From assembly GCA_023262365.1 (NCBI GenBank), contig JALRBF010000197.1:1-5193 (forward strand): a DNA stretch of 5,193 nucleotides, written 5' to 3'. Made by a program: the position numbers and the translations under genes. Source of the DNA: Burkholderiaceae bacterium (GTDB lineage Bacteria; Pseudomonadota; Gammaproteobacteria; Burkholderiales; Burkholderiaceae_C). Each line of letters begins with the position of its first letter. The first letter of the stretch is position 1. The notes below the pieces were generated by a model, which did no database searches, was not told where the DNA came from, and saw nothing but the letters and a program-made list of their open reading frames with translations. Of this stretch, positions 1-5,193 are shown piece after piece.

Positions 1-27
1 AGCTGCAGAAAATTTTTTGAAATTGAT

Positions 28-174
28 TTAGTTAGACTGAGCAGCTTTCTTTGCTAAAAAATCTACTTCTTCATTAAGTAGATCACCAGCATGTGCTTTA
101 ACCCATTTCCATTCAATATTTAAAGAATTTGTAATTTCATGAAGTTGAATCCATAAATCTTTATTTTTTACATC
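28..174 (-). CDS. rnhA: Ribonuclease HI, C-terminal fragment (5' part missing)
   Basis: RNase HI cuts the RNA strand of RNA-DNA hybrids in the cytoplasm. The minus strand reads 48 residues to a TAA at 28-30. It starts DVKNKDLW, which lines up with VKNVDLW of the E. coli enzyme, and contains WKWVKAHAG followed by NEEVDFLAKKAA. His28 of the fragment matches the active-site His124 of E. coli, and Asp38 matches catalytic Asp134 with the same ten-residue spacing. The first ~100 residues, including the other catalytic acids, are missing. Going upstream in frame there is a TAA (175-177), then Lys-Lys and Ser codons in the T-run, so homology ends there. Codons are strongly AT-biased, unlike every other gene here. 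The source may be a low-GC bacterium such as a SAR11-type marine alphaproteobacterium, but that is a guess. The family call is solid. Confidence 0.85.
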   Translation of the reverse strand, partial: DVKNKDLWIQLHEITNSLNIEWKWVKAHAGDLLNEEVDFLAKKAAQSN

Positions 175-186
175 TTATTTTTTTGA
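172..186. other. Probable chimeric junction between two genomes
   Basis: Two unrelated genes on opposite strands are both truncated here. The rnhA fragment loses its family match at Asp 172-174. TyrRS similarity begins with Met-Phe-Ala-Lys at 186. Between them lies a run of seven T (178-184). Base composition changes abruptly at the same place, from about 27% G+C to a high-GC sequence. No transposon ends, tRNA or integrase is present to suggest a natural insertion. I infer a join made during library construction, amplification or assembly, possibly through the short T-run. Confidence 0.8.
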
Positions 187-644
187 TGTTTGCCAAAGTG
201 TTGTCGATTTCTGATGCGTTGATGTGGCGTTGGTACACCTTGCTGTCGTTTGAGTCGATGCAGGCCATTGCCGCGCTGCGCCAGCAGGTGGAGCAGGGAC
301 GTAACCCCAAAGAGGTCAAGGTGCAGTTGGCCAAAGAAATCACCTCGCGCTTTCATGGTCGAGCTGCGGCCGATGCCGCCGAGCATGACTTCATGCTACG
401 CAGCCGGGGCGGTGTGCCCGATCAAATCGCCGAGGTGGCGGTCTCGGGTGCGCCCATGGGCATGGCGGCGTTGCTTAAGGCCGCGGGGCTGGCGCCTTCG
501 AGCAGTGAGGCCAACCGCCTGATGGACGGCGGCGGCGTGCGTGTGGATGGCGCGGTGGTGAGCGACCGGGCGCTGCGCCTGCCCGCGGGTTGTTACGTGG
601 TGCAAGTGGGCAAGCGGCGCTTTGCGCGCGTCACCCTAAGCTAG
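186..644 (+). CDS. tyrS: Tyrosyl-tRNA synthetase, C-terminal part (5' truncated)
   Basis: TyrRS charges tRNA-Tyr with tyrosine in the cytoplasm. About 152 residues remain of a protein usually near 400. The fragment opens with MFAKVLSISDALMWRWY, the segment that normally follows shortly after the KMSKS loop. Next comes the helical part ending in AKEITSRFHGRAAADAAEHDF and the GGVPDQI stretch. Residues ~93-152 form an S4 RNA-binding domain (LLKAAGLAPSSSEANRLMDGGGVRVDG) that contacts the tRNA. The Rossmann catalytic domain with HIGH and KMSKS is missing because the sequence changes source just upstream. The codon before 186 is TTG and could be read as a start, but this is not a genuine N-terminus. 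It ends with TAG, ten bases before the transporter gene, so the two were probably co-transcribed. Confidence 0.9.
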   Translation: MFAKVLSISDALMWRWYTLLSFESMQAIAALRQQVEQGRNPKEVKVQLAKEITSRFHGRAAADAAEHDFMLRSRGGVPDQIAEVAVSGAPMGMAALLKAAGLAPSSSEANRLMDGGGVRVDGAVVSDRALRLPAGCYVVQVGKRRFARVTLS

Positions 645-654
645 GCCGCGCACC

Positions 655-1566
655 GTGGCGGGTAAGGGCGTAGCCCCCACCTTTTGGTTGCGCTTGTCGG
701 TGCTGGTGGCGTTACTGACGATTGCGCTGAAAACCGCCGCGTGGTGGGTGGCCGATTCGGTGGCATTGCTCTCCGACGCGTTGGAGTCGTTTGTGAACTT
801 GGCCGGCGCCTTGTTTGCCTGGCGCATGCTGGTGGTGGCGCAGCAGCCGGCCGATGCAGACCACCCTTACGGACACCACAAGGCCGAGTATTTTTCGGCG
901 GGGTTTGAGGGCATATTGATTGTGGGGGCGGCGTTAGGCATCATGTGGTCGGCCGCGATGCGTTGGGTGTATCCCGAGCCGCTGCAGCACGTGGGGTTGG
1001 GTGTGGCGCTGGCCGTGTTGAGCTCAGCCCTCAATGGCGGCTTGGCGTGGCGCATGCGGGTGGCCGCGCGGCAGTATCGATCCATGGCACTTGAGGCCGA
1101 TGCCCGACACCTGATGACGGATGTGTGGACCTCGGCAGGGGTGGTGGTGGGCTTGGGCTTGGTCTTGCTCACCGGTTGGCAGTGGCTTGACAGCTTGGCC
1201 GCGCTGCTGGTGGCGGGCAACATTTTGCGCGAGGGCGTGCGTATGGTGTGGCGCGCCTCGCAGGGCTTGATGGACCAGGCCATGGACGAGGAGCAGATGG
1301 CGCGTGTGCAGCGGGTGTTGGACGGATTCACCGCCGACGCCTTGGCCGCCGAGGTGATTCGGTTTGATCACATTCAAAGCCGCCACGCCGGGGCGCGGTG
1401 TTTTGTGGATATGCACATGCACATGCCTGGCCATTGGTCGCTGGCCCGCGCCGCAGCCTTGCGCACCAACGTGGAACAAGCGCTGATGGACGCCGTACCA
1501 GGCTTGCGCGCCTCGATTCAGTTGTTGCCTAGCCACGTTGAGGCCCACATCGACGACGACGCGTGA
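655..1566 (+). CDS. Cation diffusion facilitator (FieF-like) metal efflux transporter
   Basis: CDF proteins are inner-membrane dimers that export divalent metals (Zn, Fe, Mn, Co) in exchange for protons. The 303-residue length matches E. coli FieF (300), and the two align end to end. Hydrophobic segments lie near residues 11-30, 36-58, 82-103, 112-132, 160-173 and 178-195. The TM5 metal pair H152/D156 (HLMTD) matches FieF H153/D157. D67, H70 and H74 in the DADHPYGHHKAE loop match FieF D68, H71 and H75. H254 in the cytosolic C-terminal domain (VDMHMHMPGH) matches H232. In TM2, D41 matches FieF D45, but the second acid (D49) is Ser45 here, with Glu44 beside it, inside an LSDALESFVN motif seen in many relatives. 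The metal cannot be assigned. The start is GTG ten bases after tyrS stops; the ribosome site is weak (AGG near 645). It is convergent with ybeY. Confidence 0.9.
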   Translation: MAGKGVAPTFWLRLSVLVALLTIALKTAAWWVADSVALLSDALESFVNLAGALFAWRMLVVAQQPADADHPYGHHKAEYFSAGFEGILIVGAALGIMWSAAMRWVYPEPLQHVGLGVALAVLSSALNGGLAWRMRVAARQYRSMALEADARHLMTDVWTSAGVVVGLGLVLLTGWQWLDSLAALLVAGNILREGVRMVWRASQGLMDQAMDEEQMARVQRVLDGFTADALAAEVIRFDHIQSRHAGARCFVDMHMHMPGHWSLARAAALRTNVEQALMDAVPGLRASIQLLPSHVEAHIDDDA

Positions 1567-1594
1567 CCGTGTGGTGCCAGCGAGGCCGAGCGTT
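1567..1594. other. Convergent intergenic gap, no terminator seen
   Basis: Twenty-eight bases separate the stop codons of the transporter gene (plus) and ybeY (minus). I see no stem-loop followed by a T-run on either strand, so the two transcripts probably overlap or end by Rho or within the opposing genes. Confidence 0.5.
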
Positions 1595-2050
1595 TTAGCG
1601 GTACGGGTTGGGTATACCCAGGCGGGCCAAAATGGCGATTTCGCGTTGCTCCATGGCGTGGGCGTCGGCGGCTGAGGTTTCGTGGTCCCAGCCTTGGGCG
1701 TGCAGGCAGGCGTGCACCAACAGGTGGCTGTAGTGCCGCTTTAGGGTTTTGCCCTGCGTTTTGGCTTCGGCCGCCACCACTGGGGCGCACAGCACGATGT
1801 CGGCCACAACCTCGGGGGTATGTTGGTAGCCAAAGGTCAGCACGTTGGTGGCATAGGCCTTGCCGCGAAATTGCGCGTTGAGCTGCTCGCCCTCGTGGGC
1901 ATCCACCACGCGCACGGCGAGCTCGCCCGGGTACGCCAGGGCGTGACGTAGGCAACGTGCCACACCGTGCCGGGGCAACGCAGCTCGGTGGCGTGCGGCC
2001 TGTGCGATGGGGCCAAACGTTAGCGACAGTTTCAGGGCAGGTAGGGTCAC
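1595..2050 (-). CDS. ybeY: Endoribonuclease YbeY, rRNA maturation factor
   Basis: YbeY is a zinc-dependent single-strand RNase that matures the 16S rRNA 3' end and takes part in ribosome quality control. The protein is 151 residues from the chosen start, against 155 in E. coli. The zinc motif HxxxHxxxxxH is present as [11 protein letters not shown] (H113, H117, H123). The conserved RGKxxxTNVLTF segment (R62 to F73) corresponds to E. coli RGKDKPTNVLSF and carries the conserved arginine. I chose the GTG at 2048-2050 because it overlaps the phoH TGA (GTGA) and gives a normal N-terminus ([12 protein letters not shown]). The longer reading from 2140 only adds an Arg/Pro-rich shadow of phoH. No ribosome site stands out, so translation is probably coupled to phoH. 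In many proteobacteria ybeX/corC follows; here the next gene is an unrelated convergent transporter. Confidence 0.92.
   Translation of the reverse strand: MTLPALKLSLTFGPIAQAARHRAALPRHGVARCLRHALAYPGELAVRVVDAHEGEQLNAQFRGKAYATNVLTFGYQHTPEVVADIVLCAPVVAAEAKTQGKTLKRHYSHLLVHACLHAQGWDHETSAADAHAMEQREIAILARLGIPNPYR
2047..2050 (-). promoter_or_regulatory. phoH stop / ybeY start overlap (GTGA)
   Basis: On the minus strand GTGA contains the GTG start of ybeY and the TGA stop of phoH. No clear Shine-Dalgarno lies upstream within phoH. This arrangement suggests termination-reinitiation, which would keep the two partner proteins in a fixed ratio. Coupling is inferred from layout only. Confidence 0.65.
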
Positions 2051-3030
2051 AACGGGCTGGTGGCGGTGGCGTGTTCGTAGGCGTCCACGATGCGTGCCAC
2101 CAGGGGGTGGCGCACCACGTCGGCGCTGCTGAGGTGGCATACCGCAATGCCTTTGACCTGCGCCAGTACCTGTTCGGCCTCAACCAAGCCGCTGCGCTGG
2201 CCGCGGGGCAGGTCGACCTGACTGATGTCGCCAGTGATCACGGCTTGGCTGCCCAGCCCAATACGGGTGAGAAACATTTTCATCTGCTCGGGCGTGGTGT
2301 TTTGGCCTTCGTCAAGAATCACAAAGGCGTGGTTGAGGCTGCGCCCGCGCATAAAGGCCAGTGGCGCAATCTCAATTTGCTGGCGCTCAAACGCCTTGTG
2401 TACGCGCTCGTAGCCCATGAGGTCGTACAAGGCGTCGTACAGTGGACGCAAGTAGGGGTCGACTTTTTGCCCGAGGTCGCCGGGTAAAAACCCAAGTTTT
2501 TCGCCCGCTTCCACCGCTGGGCGGGTTAAGACGAGGCGCTGTACGCTCTGCCGTTGTATGGCCTCGACCGCGCAGGCCACCGCCAAATAGGTTTTGCCCG
2601 TACCCGCTGGGCCAATGCCAAAGGTGATGTCGTGTTCGGCCATGGCTTGCAAATACAACCGTTGGTTGGCGCTACGCGCTTGCACCGGGCCTTGGCGGCT
2701 GGCCAGCTGTGGCCCGGCCTCGCCGGGCAGCTCGGCGCTGGCCAGCATAAGCTGCACCTGGTCGGGGGCAATTGGGCGGCGCGCCATGTTGTACATGGCC
2801 TGCAACACCTCCATGGCGCGTCGTGCCGGGGCCGCGGGCCCCTCAACCCGTGCCATGCCTTGGCGCATCACCACGCGCACACCCAGGGTGTGCTCAATTA
2901 GGCGCAGGTGCGTATCGGCGGCACCACACAGGTGACGCAGGCGGTCATTGTCATGGGCGTCAAAGGTGTGTTTGAGTATCACGCGGATAATGGGGGTTGG
3001 TTGATTAATAGGTGGCTCACCAGTTCCCAT
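2047..3030 (-). CDS. phoH: PhoH-family ATPase YbeZ
   Basis: YbeZ is a cytosolic P-loop NTPase, related to the core of superfamily 1 helicases, that works with YbeY in RNA processing. From the ATG at 3030 it is 327 residues. Walker A GPAGTGKT is at 140-147 and Walker B VILDE ends at 241. Between them are the family signatures [19 protein letters not shown] and [13 protein letters not shown], then [17 protein letters not shown] and the C-terminal [16 protein letters not shown]. The N-terminal part (NDRLRHLCG, then [11 protein letters not shown]) resembles the small domain preceding the ATPase in E. coli YbeZ. The start is uncertain: ATG 3030, TTG 3039 and GTG 2982 (311 residues, MILKHTF...) are all in frame, and none has a good ribosome site. 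ATG is preferred as the strongest codon, but the GTG gives an N-terminus closer to E. coli. The gene lies head-to-head with ruvA. Confidence 0.92.
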   Translation of the reverse strand: MGTGEPPINQPTPIIRVILKHTFDAHDNDRLRHLCGAADTHLRLIEHTLGVRVVMRQGMARVEGPAAPARRAMEVLQAMYNMARRPIAPDQVQLMLASAELPGEAGPQLASRQGPVQARSANQRLYLQAMAEHDITFGIGPAGTGKTYLAVACAVEAIQRQSVQRLVLTRPAVEAGEKLGFLPGDLGQKVDPYLRPLYDALYDLMGYERVHKAFERQQIEIAPLAFMRGRSLNHAFVILDEGQNTTPEQMKMFLTRIGLGSQAVITGDISQVDLPRGQRSGLVEAEQVLAQVKGIAVCHLSSADVVRHPLVARIVDAYEHATATSPL

Positions 3031-3031
3031 G
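3028..3031. promoter_or_regulatory. Overlapping divergent start codons (CATG) of phoH and ruvA
   Basis: CATG at 3028-3031 reads as ATG on the plus strand (ruvA, 3029-3031) and ATG on the minus strand (phoH, 3030-3028). If both starts are used there is no spacer at all, and each gene's promoter must lie inside the other's coding region. The ruvA start is firm because [10 protein letters not shown] is the canonical RuvA N-terminus. The phoH start is less certain. No convincing -35/-10 pair was found on either strand. Confidence 0.5.
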
Positions 3032-3604
3032 ATAGGCAAGTTAAGCGGTACCGTCTTGCAAAAGAATCCACCCGAGGTGTTGGTGGCCTGTCAGGGCGTG
3101 GGTTATGAGGTTCAGGTGTCCATGGGCACTTTTTATAACCTGGGCGAATTGGGCTCAACGGTGCACCTTTGGACACATTTGGTGGTGCGCGAAGATGCCC
3201 ACGTGTTGTTTGGCTTTGCCACGCAAGAAGAACGTGCTGCGTTTCGTGAGCTGATTAAGGTCTCGGGCGTGGGGCCGCGCACGGCGTTGTCGTTACTCTC
3301 GGGCATGAGCGTGGCCGACTTAACGCACGCGGTGGCCACGCAAGAGTCGGGGCGCATGCAAAAAGTGCCAGGGATTGGCAAAAAAACCGCCGAGCGGCTG
3401 CTGCTTGAGCTGCGTGGCAAATTGGGCGACGCGTTGCCCGGGGCGCCCAGCACGCAGGCCAGTGGCGTCACGGCCGACATTGTGCAGGCCCTGCTGGCGC
3501 TGGGCTACAACGAGCGCGAGGCTAGTGCGGCGGTGCAGCGCTTGCCCGCTGAGGTCTCGGTAAGCGACGGCATTAAGCAAGCGCTGCAGGCGCTGGCACG
3601 GTAA
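3029..3604 (+). CDS. ruvA: Holliday junction branch migration protein RuvA
   Basis: RuvA binds four-way DNA junctions as a tetramer and loads the RuvB motor for branch migration in recombinational repair. It is 191 residues (E. coli 203). Domain I (1-~64) is the OB fold with [16 protein letters not shown] and the acidic pin E55-D56 in [13 protein letters not shown], at the same positions as E. coli. Domain II (~65-130) holds two helix-hairpin-helix motifs, [10 protein letters not shown] (78-87) and [10 protein letters not shown] (113-122), which bind the backbone. After a linker (~131-147), domain III (~148-191, [16 protein letters not shown]) contacts RuvB. The ATG is fixed by the family N-terminus. 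AGGTGG at 3010-3015 may be the ribosome site, but its 13-base spacing is long. ruvB follows after 22 bases. ruvC, often just upstream, is absent. Confidence 0.96.
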   Translation: MIGKLSGTVLQKNPPEVLVACQGVGYEVQVSMGTFYNLGELGSTVHLWTHLVVREDAHVLFGFATQEERAAFRELIKVSGVGPRTALSLLSGMSVADLTHAVATQESGRMQKVPGIGKKTAERLLLELRGKLGDALPGAPSTQASGVTADIVQALLALGYNEREASAAVQRLPAEVSVSDGIKQALQALAR

Positions 3605-3613
3605 GGCCTGGGC

Positions 3614-3619
3614 AGGAGG
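3614..3619 (+). promoter_or_regulatory. Shine-Dalgarno of ruvB
   Basis: A perfect AGGAGG lies seven bases before the GTG at 3627, in the short ruvA-ruvB gap. It decides the ruvB start and is the clearest ribosome binding site in the window. A strong site compensating for a GTG start may favour ample RuvB, which is needed as hexamers per RuvA tetramer. Confidence 0.85.
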
Positions 3620-3626
3620 ACACAGC

Positions 3627-4694
3627 GTGACGATTTACGACGACGATTTGAGCGGCGACGCCGCCCCACGCATGGTCTCTGGCCGGGCGGCCAGCCCGCG
3701 CGAAGAGGCCTTGGAGCGTGCGCTGCGGCCCAAGGCGCTGAGCGACTACGTGGGACAGGCCAAGGCGCGCGAGCAGTTGGAGATATTTATTGGTGCGGCC
3801 AAGGCACGGGTGGAGGCGTTGGACCATGTGTTGCTGTACGGCCCGCCAGGTTTGGGTAAAACCACGCTGGCGCATATTGTGGCGCAAGAGCTTGGCGTGA
3901 ACTTGCGCCAAACCAGTGGCCCGGTGCTTGAAAAACCCAAAGACCTTGCCGCTTTGCTGACAGGGCTGGAGGCGCACGACGTGCTGTTTATTGATGAAAT
4001 TCATCGCATGTCGCCGGTGGTGGAAGAGATTTTGTACCCCGCGCTAGAGGACTACCAAATCGACATCATGATTGGCGAAGGTCCAGCGGCACGCTCGATT
4101 AAGGTGGACTTGCAGCCGTTCACCTTGGTTGGCGCCACCACCCGCGCGGGCATGCTCACCAACCCATTACGTGACCGGTTTGGCATCGTCGCGCGGCTGG
4201 AGTTTTATGCGGTCGATGAGCTCGAGCACATCGTGCGCCGCAGCGCCAGGCTGCTGCAAGTGGCCTGCGACGACGACGGCGCACGCGAAATCGCCAAGCG
4301 TGCCCGTGGCACGCCGCGAATTGCCAACCGCTTGTTGCGTCGTGTGCGCGATTACGCGCAGGTCAAGGGCAACGGCACCATCACCGCCTCGATTGCCCAC
4401 GACGCACTGACCATGTTGGACGTGGACCCGTTGGGTTTTGATGTGATGGACCGCAAGCTGCTTGAGGCGGTGGTGCACCGCTTTGACGGCGGGCCAGTGG
4501 GCTTAGACAACGTGGCCGCCAGCATTGGTGAGGACCGCGAAACCATCGAAGACGTGATTGAGCCGTATTTGATTCAGCAGGGCTACTTGCAGCGCACCCC
4601 CCGTGGCCGCATGGCCACGGCCGCGGCGTATCGGCACCTGGGGGTGGCCGCGCCGGCGCGCGGCCCCAGCGATTTGTTTGGCGCGGGTCAGTAG
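3627..4694 (+). CDS. ruvB: Holliday junction branch migration ATPase RuvB
   Basis: RuvB is the hexameric AAA+ motor that pulls DNA through the RuvA-bound junction. The protein has 355 residues, slightly longer than E. coli (336) because of short N- and C-terminal tails. [12 protein letters not shown] (33-44) opens the AAA+ domain. Walker A GPPGLGKT is at 72-79, Walker B LFIDEIH at 120-126, and sensor 1 VGATTRAG at 168-175. LRDRFG (181-186) carries the arginine finger, and [12 protein letters not shown] (228-239) is sensor 2. Residues ~265-340 form the winged-helix DNA-binding domain ([11 protein letters not shown], then [17 protein letters not shown]). The GTG start is set by the AGGAGG seven bases upstream and gives MTIYDDDL. 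All catalytic motifs are intact. Its last seven bases overlap the convergent reductase gene. Confidence 0.97.
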   Translation: MTIYDDDLSGDAAPRMVSGRAASPREEALERALRPKALSDYVGQAKAREQLEIFIGAAKARVEALDHVLLYGPPGLGKTTLAHIVAQELGVNLRQTSGPVLEKPKDLAALLTGLEAHDVLFIDEIHRMSPVVEEILYPALEDYQIDIMIGEGPAARSIKVDLQPFTLVGATTRAGMLTNPLRDRFGIVARLEFYAVDELEHIVRRSARLLQVACDDDGAREIAKRARGTPRIANRLLRRVRDYAQVKGNGTITASIAHDALTMLDVDPLGFDVMDRKLLEAVVHRFDGGPVGLDNVAASIGEDRETIEDVIEPYLIQQGYLQRTPRGRMATAAAYRHLGVAAPARGPSDLFGAGQ

Positions 4695-5193
4695 GTTTCT
4701 AAATGCAGCCGGCCCTGGGCCAGTTGCGCGCTGAGCTGTGCCCAGTCCATGCCGTCGTCGGTGGCGATGTCGCGCAGCGCGTCAATGACGCCTTGCTCCA
4801 TGGACTTGAGGCCGCAGACGTAAAAAAAGGCGTCCGCGTGGCCAAGCAGTGGCGCCAGCGTGGCCGCTTGCTCGCGCATCAGGTCTTGCACATAGCGTTT
4901 GGGTTGGTTGGCCTCTCGCGAAAAAGCAAAGTGGCTTTCAATAAAGTCGGCGGGCAGCTTTTGTAGCGGGCCAAAGTAGGGCAGTTCGCGCTGCGTGCGG
5001 GCGCCAAAAAACAACAACAGCTTGCCGCCCACGTCTTGGCCTTGGGCGCGCAAGCGGCGACGGTACTCGGTGATGGCACGCATGGGGGCGCTGCCGGTGC
5101 CGGTGCAGATCATGACCACGTGGCTGCCGGGGTAAGAAATCGCCTGCCATCTTCCGAATATCCTGTGCTCACTCAGCCCGGCACCACTAGATC
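4688..5193 (-). CDS. Plant-type ferredoxin-NAD(P)+ reductase-like protein, C-terminal part
   Basis: This is the NAD(P)-binding half of a flavin oxidoreductase. On the minus strand, [15 protein letters not shown] is the nucleotide-binding start of the domain. [24 protein letters not shown] follows, then [18 protein letters not shown] and [14 protein letters not shown], which matches the CGLKGMEKG region of plant FNR. The end, LHLETY, has the terminal tyrosine that stacks on FAD in plant-type FNRs. It resembles the reductase component of benzoyl-CoA epoxidase (BoxA-like) and related Burkholderiales reductases, but the fragment alone cannot decide the partner. The FAD-binding half is missing. 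The frame is open to the window edge, yet residues coded beyond about 5131 (WQAISY and upstream) do not look like the family, which usually has an FLxP stretch there. Treat the part beyond 5131 as unreliable. Confidence 0.8.
   Translation of the reverse strand, partial: SSGAGLSEHRIFGRWQAISYPGSHVVMICTGTGSAPMRAITEYRRRLRAQGQDVGGKLLLFFGARTQRELPYFGPLQKLPADFIESHFAFSREANQPKRYVQDLMREQAATLAPLLGHADAFFYVCGLKSMEQGVIDALRDIATDDGMDWAQLSAQLAQGRLHLETY
5129..5193. other. Suspect right end: frameshift or second chimeric join
   Basis: The minus strand carries a run of four C (plus-strand GGGG 5129-5132). Upstream of it the reductase frame gives an unfamiliar sequence. The neighbouring frame gives GDFLP, which resembles the family's FLxP segment. 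That neighbouring frame meets a TGA at 5171-5169 after a further stretch (AQDIRK) that I do not recognise, so one indel does not fully repair the gene. A low-quality read end or a join to foreign DNA is likely. Confidence 0.45.

Noticed and set aside
1..186. AT-rich block as a genomic island or phage insertion.
   Set aside because: There are no integrase, repeats or tRNA, and it truncates an essential gene; an artificial join is simpler.
1024..1548. Long open frame antisense to the CDF gene (174 codons), with similar ones at 867-1331 and 1518-2183.
   Set aside because: The composition is Arg/His/Pro-rich with no family motif, as expected for antisense frames in high-GC coding DNA. The sense strand has a clear CDF protein and YbeY.
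1567..1594. Bidirectional terminator between the CDF gene and ybeY.
   Set aside because: No inverted repeat with a T-run is visible in the 28 bases.
2051..2140. N-terminal extension of YbeY from an upstream ATG at 2140.
   Set aside because: The added 30 residues are Arg/Pro/His-rich, lie wholly inside phoH, and do not resemble YbeY N-termini. The GTG at 2050 gives the normal length.
1957..2487. Plus-strand 176-codon frame opposite phoH.
   Set aside because: It lies across the well-supported PhoH and YbeY coding frames and shows no recognisable domain.
2972..2991. Possible plus-strand promoter TTGAGT ... GATAAT upstream of ruvA.
   Set aside because: The -10-like GATAAT is fair, but only eight bases separate the two boxes and no better -35 lies at 16-18 bases.
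5190..5193. Terminal GATC as a Sau3AI-type cloning boundary.
   Set aside because: Four bases at a window edge are too common to support this; it is only compatible with a clone end.

Overview
The window is mostly one stretch of high-GC bacterial chromosome (about 185 to about 5130). Protein character and gene content suggest a betaproteobacterium, most likely Burkholderiales. The clues are a PhoH/YbeY pair, RuvAB with very regular family motifs, and a plant-type ferredoxin-NADP reductase-like C-terminus of the kind I recall from Comamonadaceae and relatives. Taxonomy is inferred from recognition, not from a search.

The first ~180 bases do not belong to it. They are about 27% G+C (my count), against clearly more than half G+C afterwards. 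On the minus strand they encode the C-terminus of a ribonuclease HI from an AT-rich organism. Both that gene and the following tyrosyl-tRNA synthetase gene are cut at the same short T-run near 175-185. The simplest reading is an artificial join of two genomes (cloning, amplification or assembly chimera). The last ~60 bases are also suspect: the reductase reading stops looking like its family beyond about 5131.

Layout: rnhA tail (minus, 28-174), junction, tyrS 3' part (plus, to 644), cation diffusion facilitator (plus, 655-1566). After a 28-base convergent gap come ybeY (minus, 1595-2050) and phoH/ybeZ (minus, 2047-3030), overlapping by four bases. ruvA (plus, 3029-3604) follows head-to-head, with its ATG sharing bases with the likely phoH ATG. 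ruvB (plus, 3627-4694) comes next, then the 3' part of a flavin/NAD(P) reductase (minus, 4688 to window end) overlapping the ruvB end by seven bases.

The genes are mainly housekeeping: tRNA charging (TyrS), rRNA processing and ribosome quality control (YbeY with its partner PhoH/YbeZ), Holliday-junction branch migration (RuvAB), and metal export (CDF). Genes are packed with almost no non-coding DNA; the longest gene-free stretch inside the high-GC part is the 28 bases at 1567-1594. I see no RNA gene, CRISPR array, insertion sequence or clear rho-independent terminator, and no new biological system. The points most worth checking are the composition break, the overlapping phoH/ruvA start codons, and the disturbed reading frame at the right edge.
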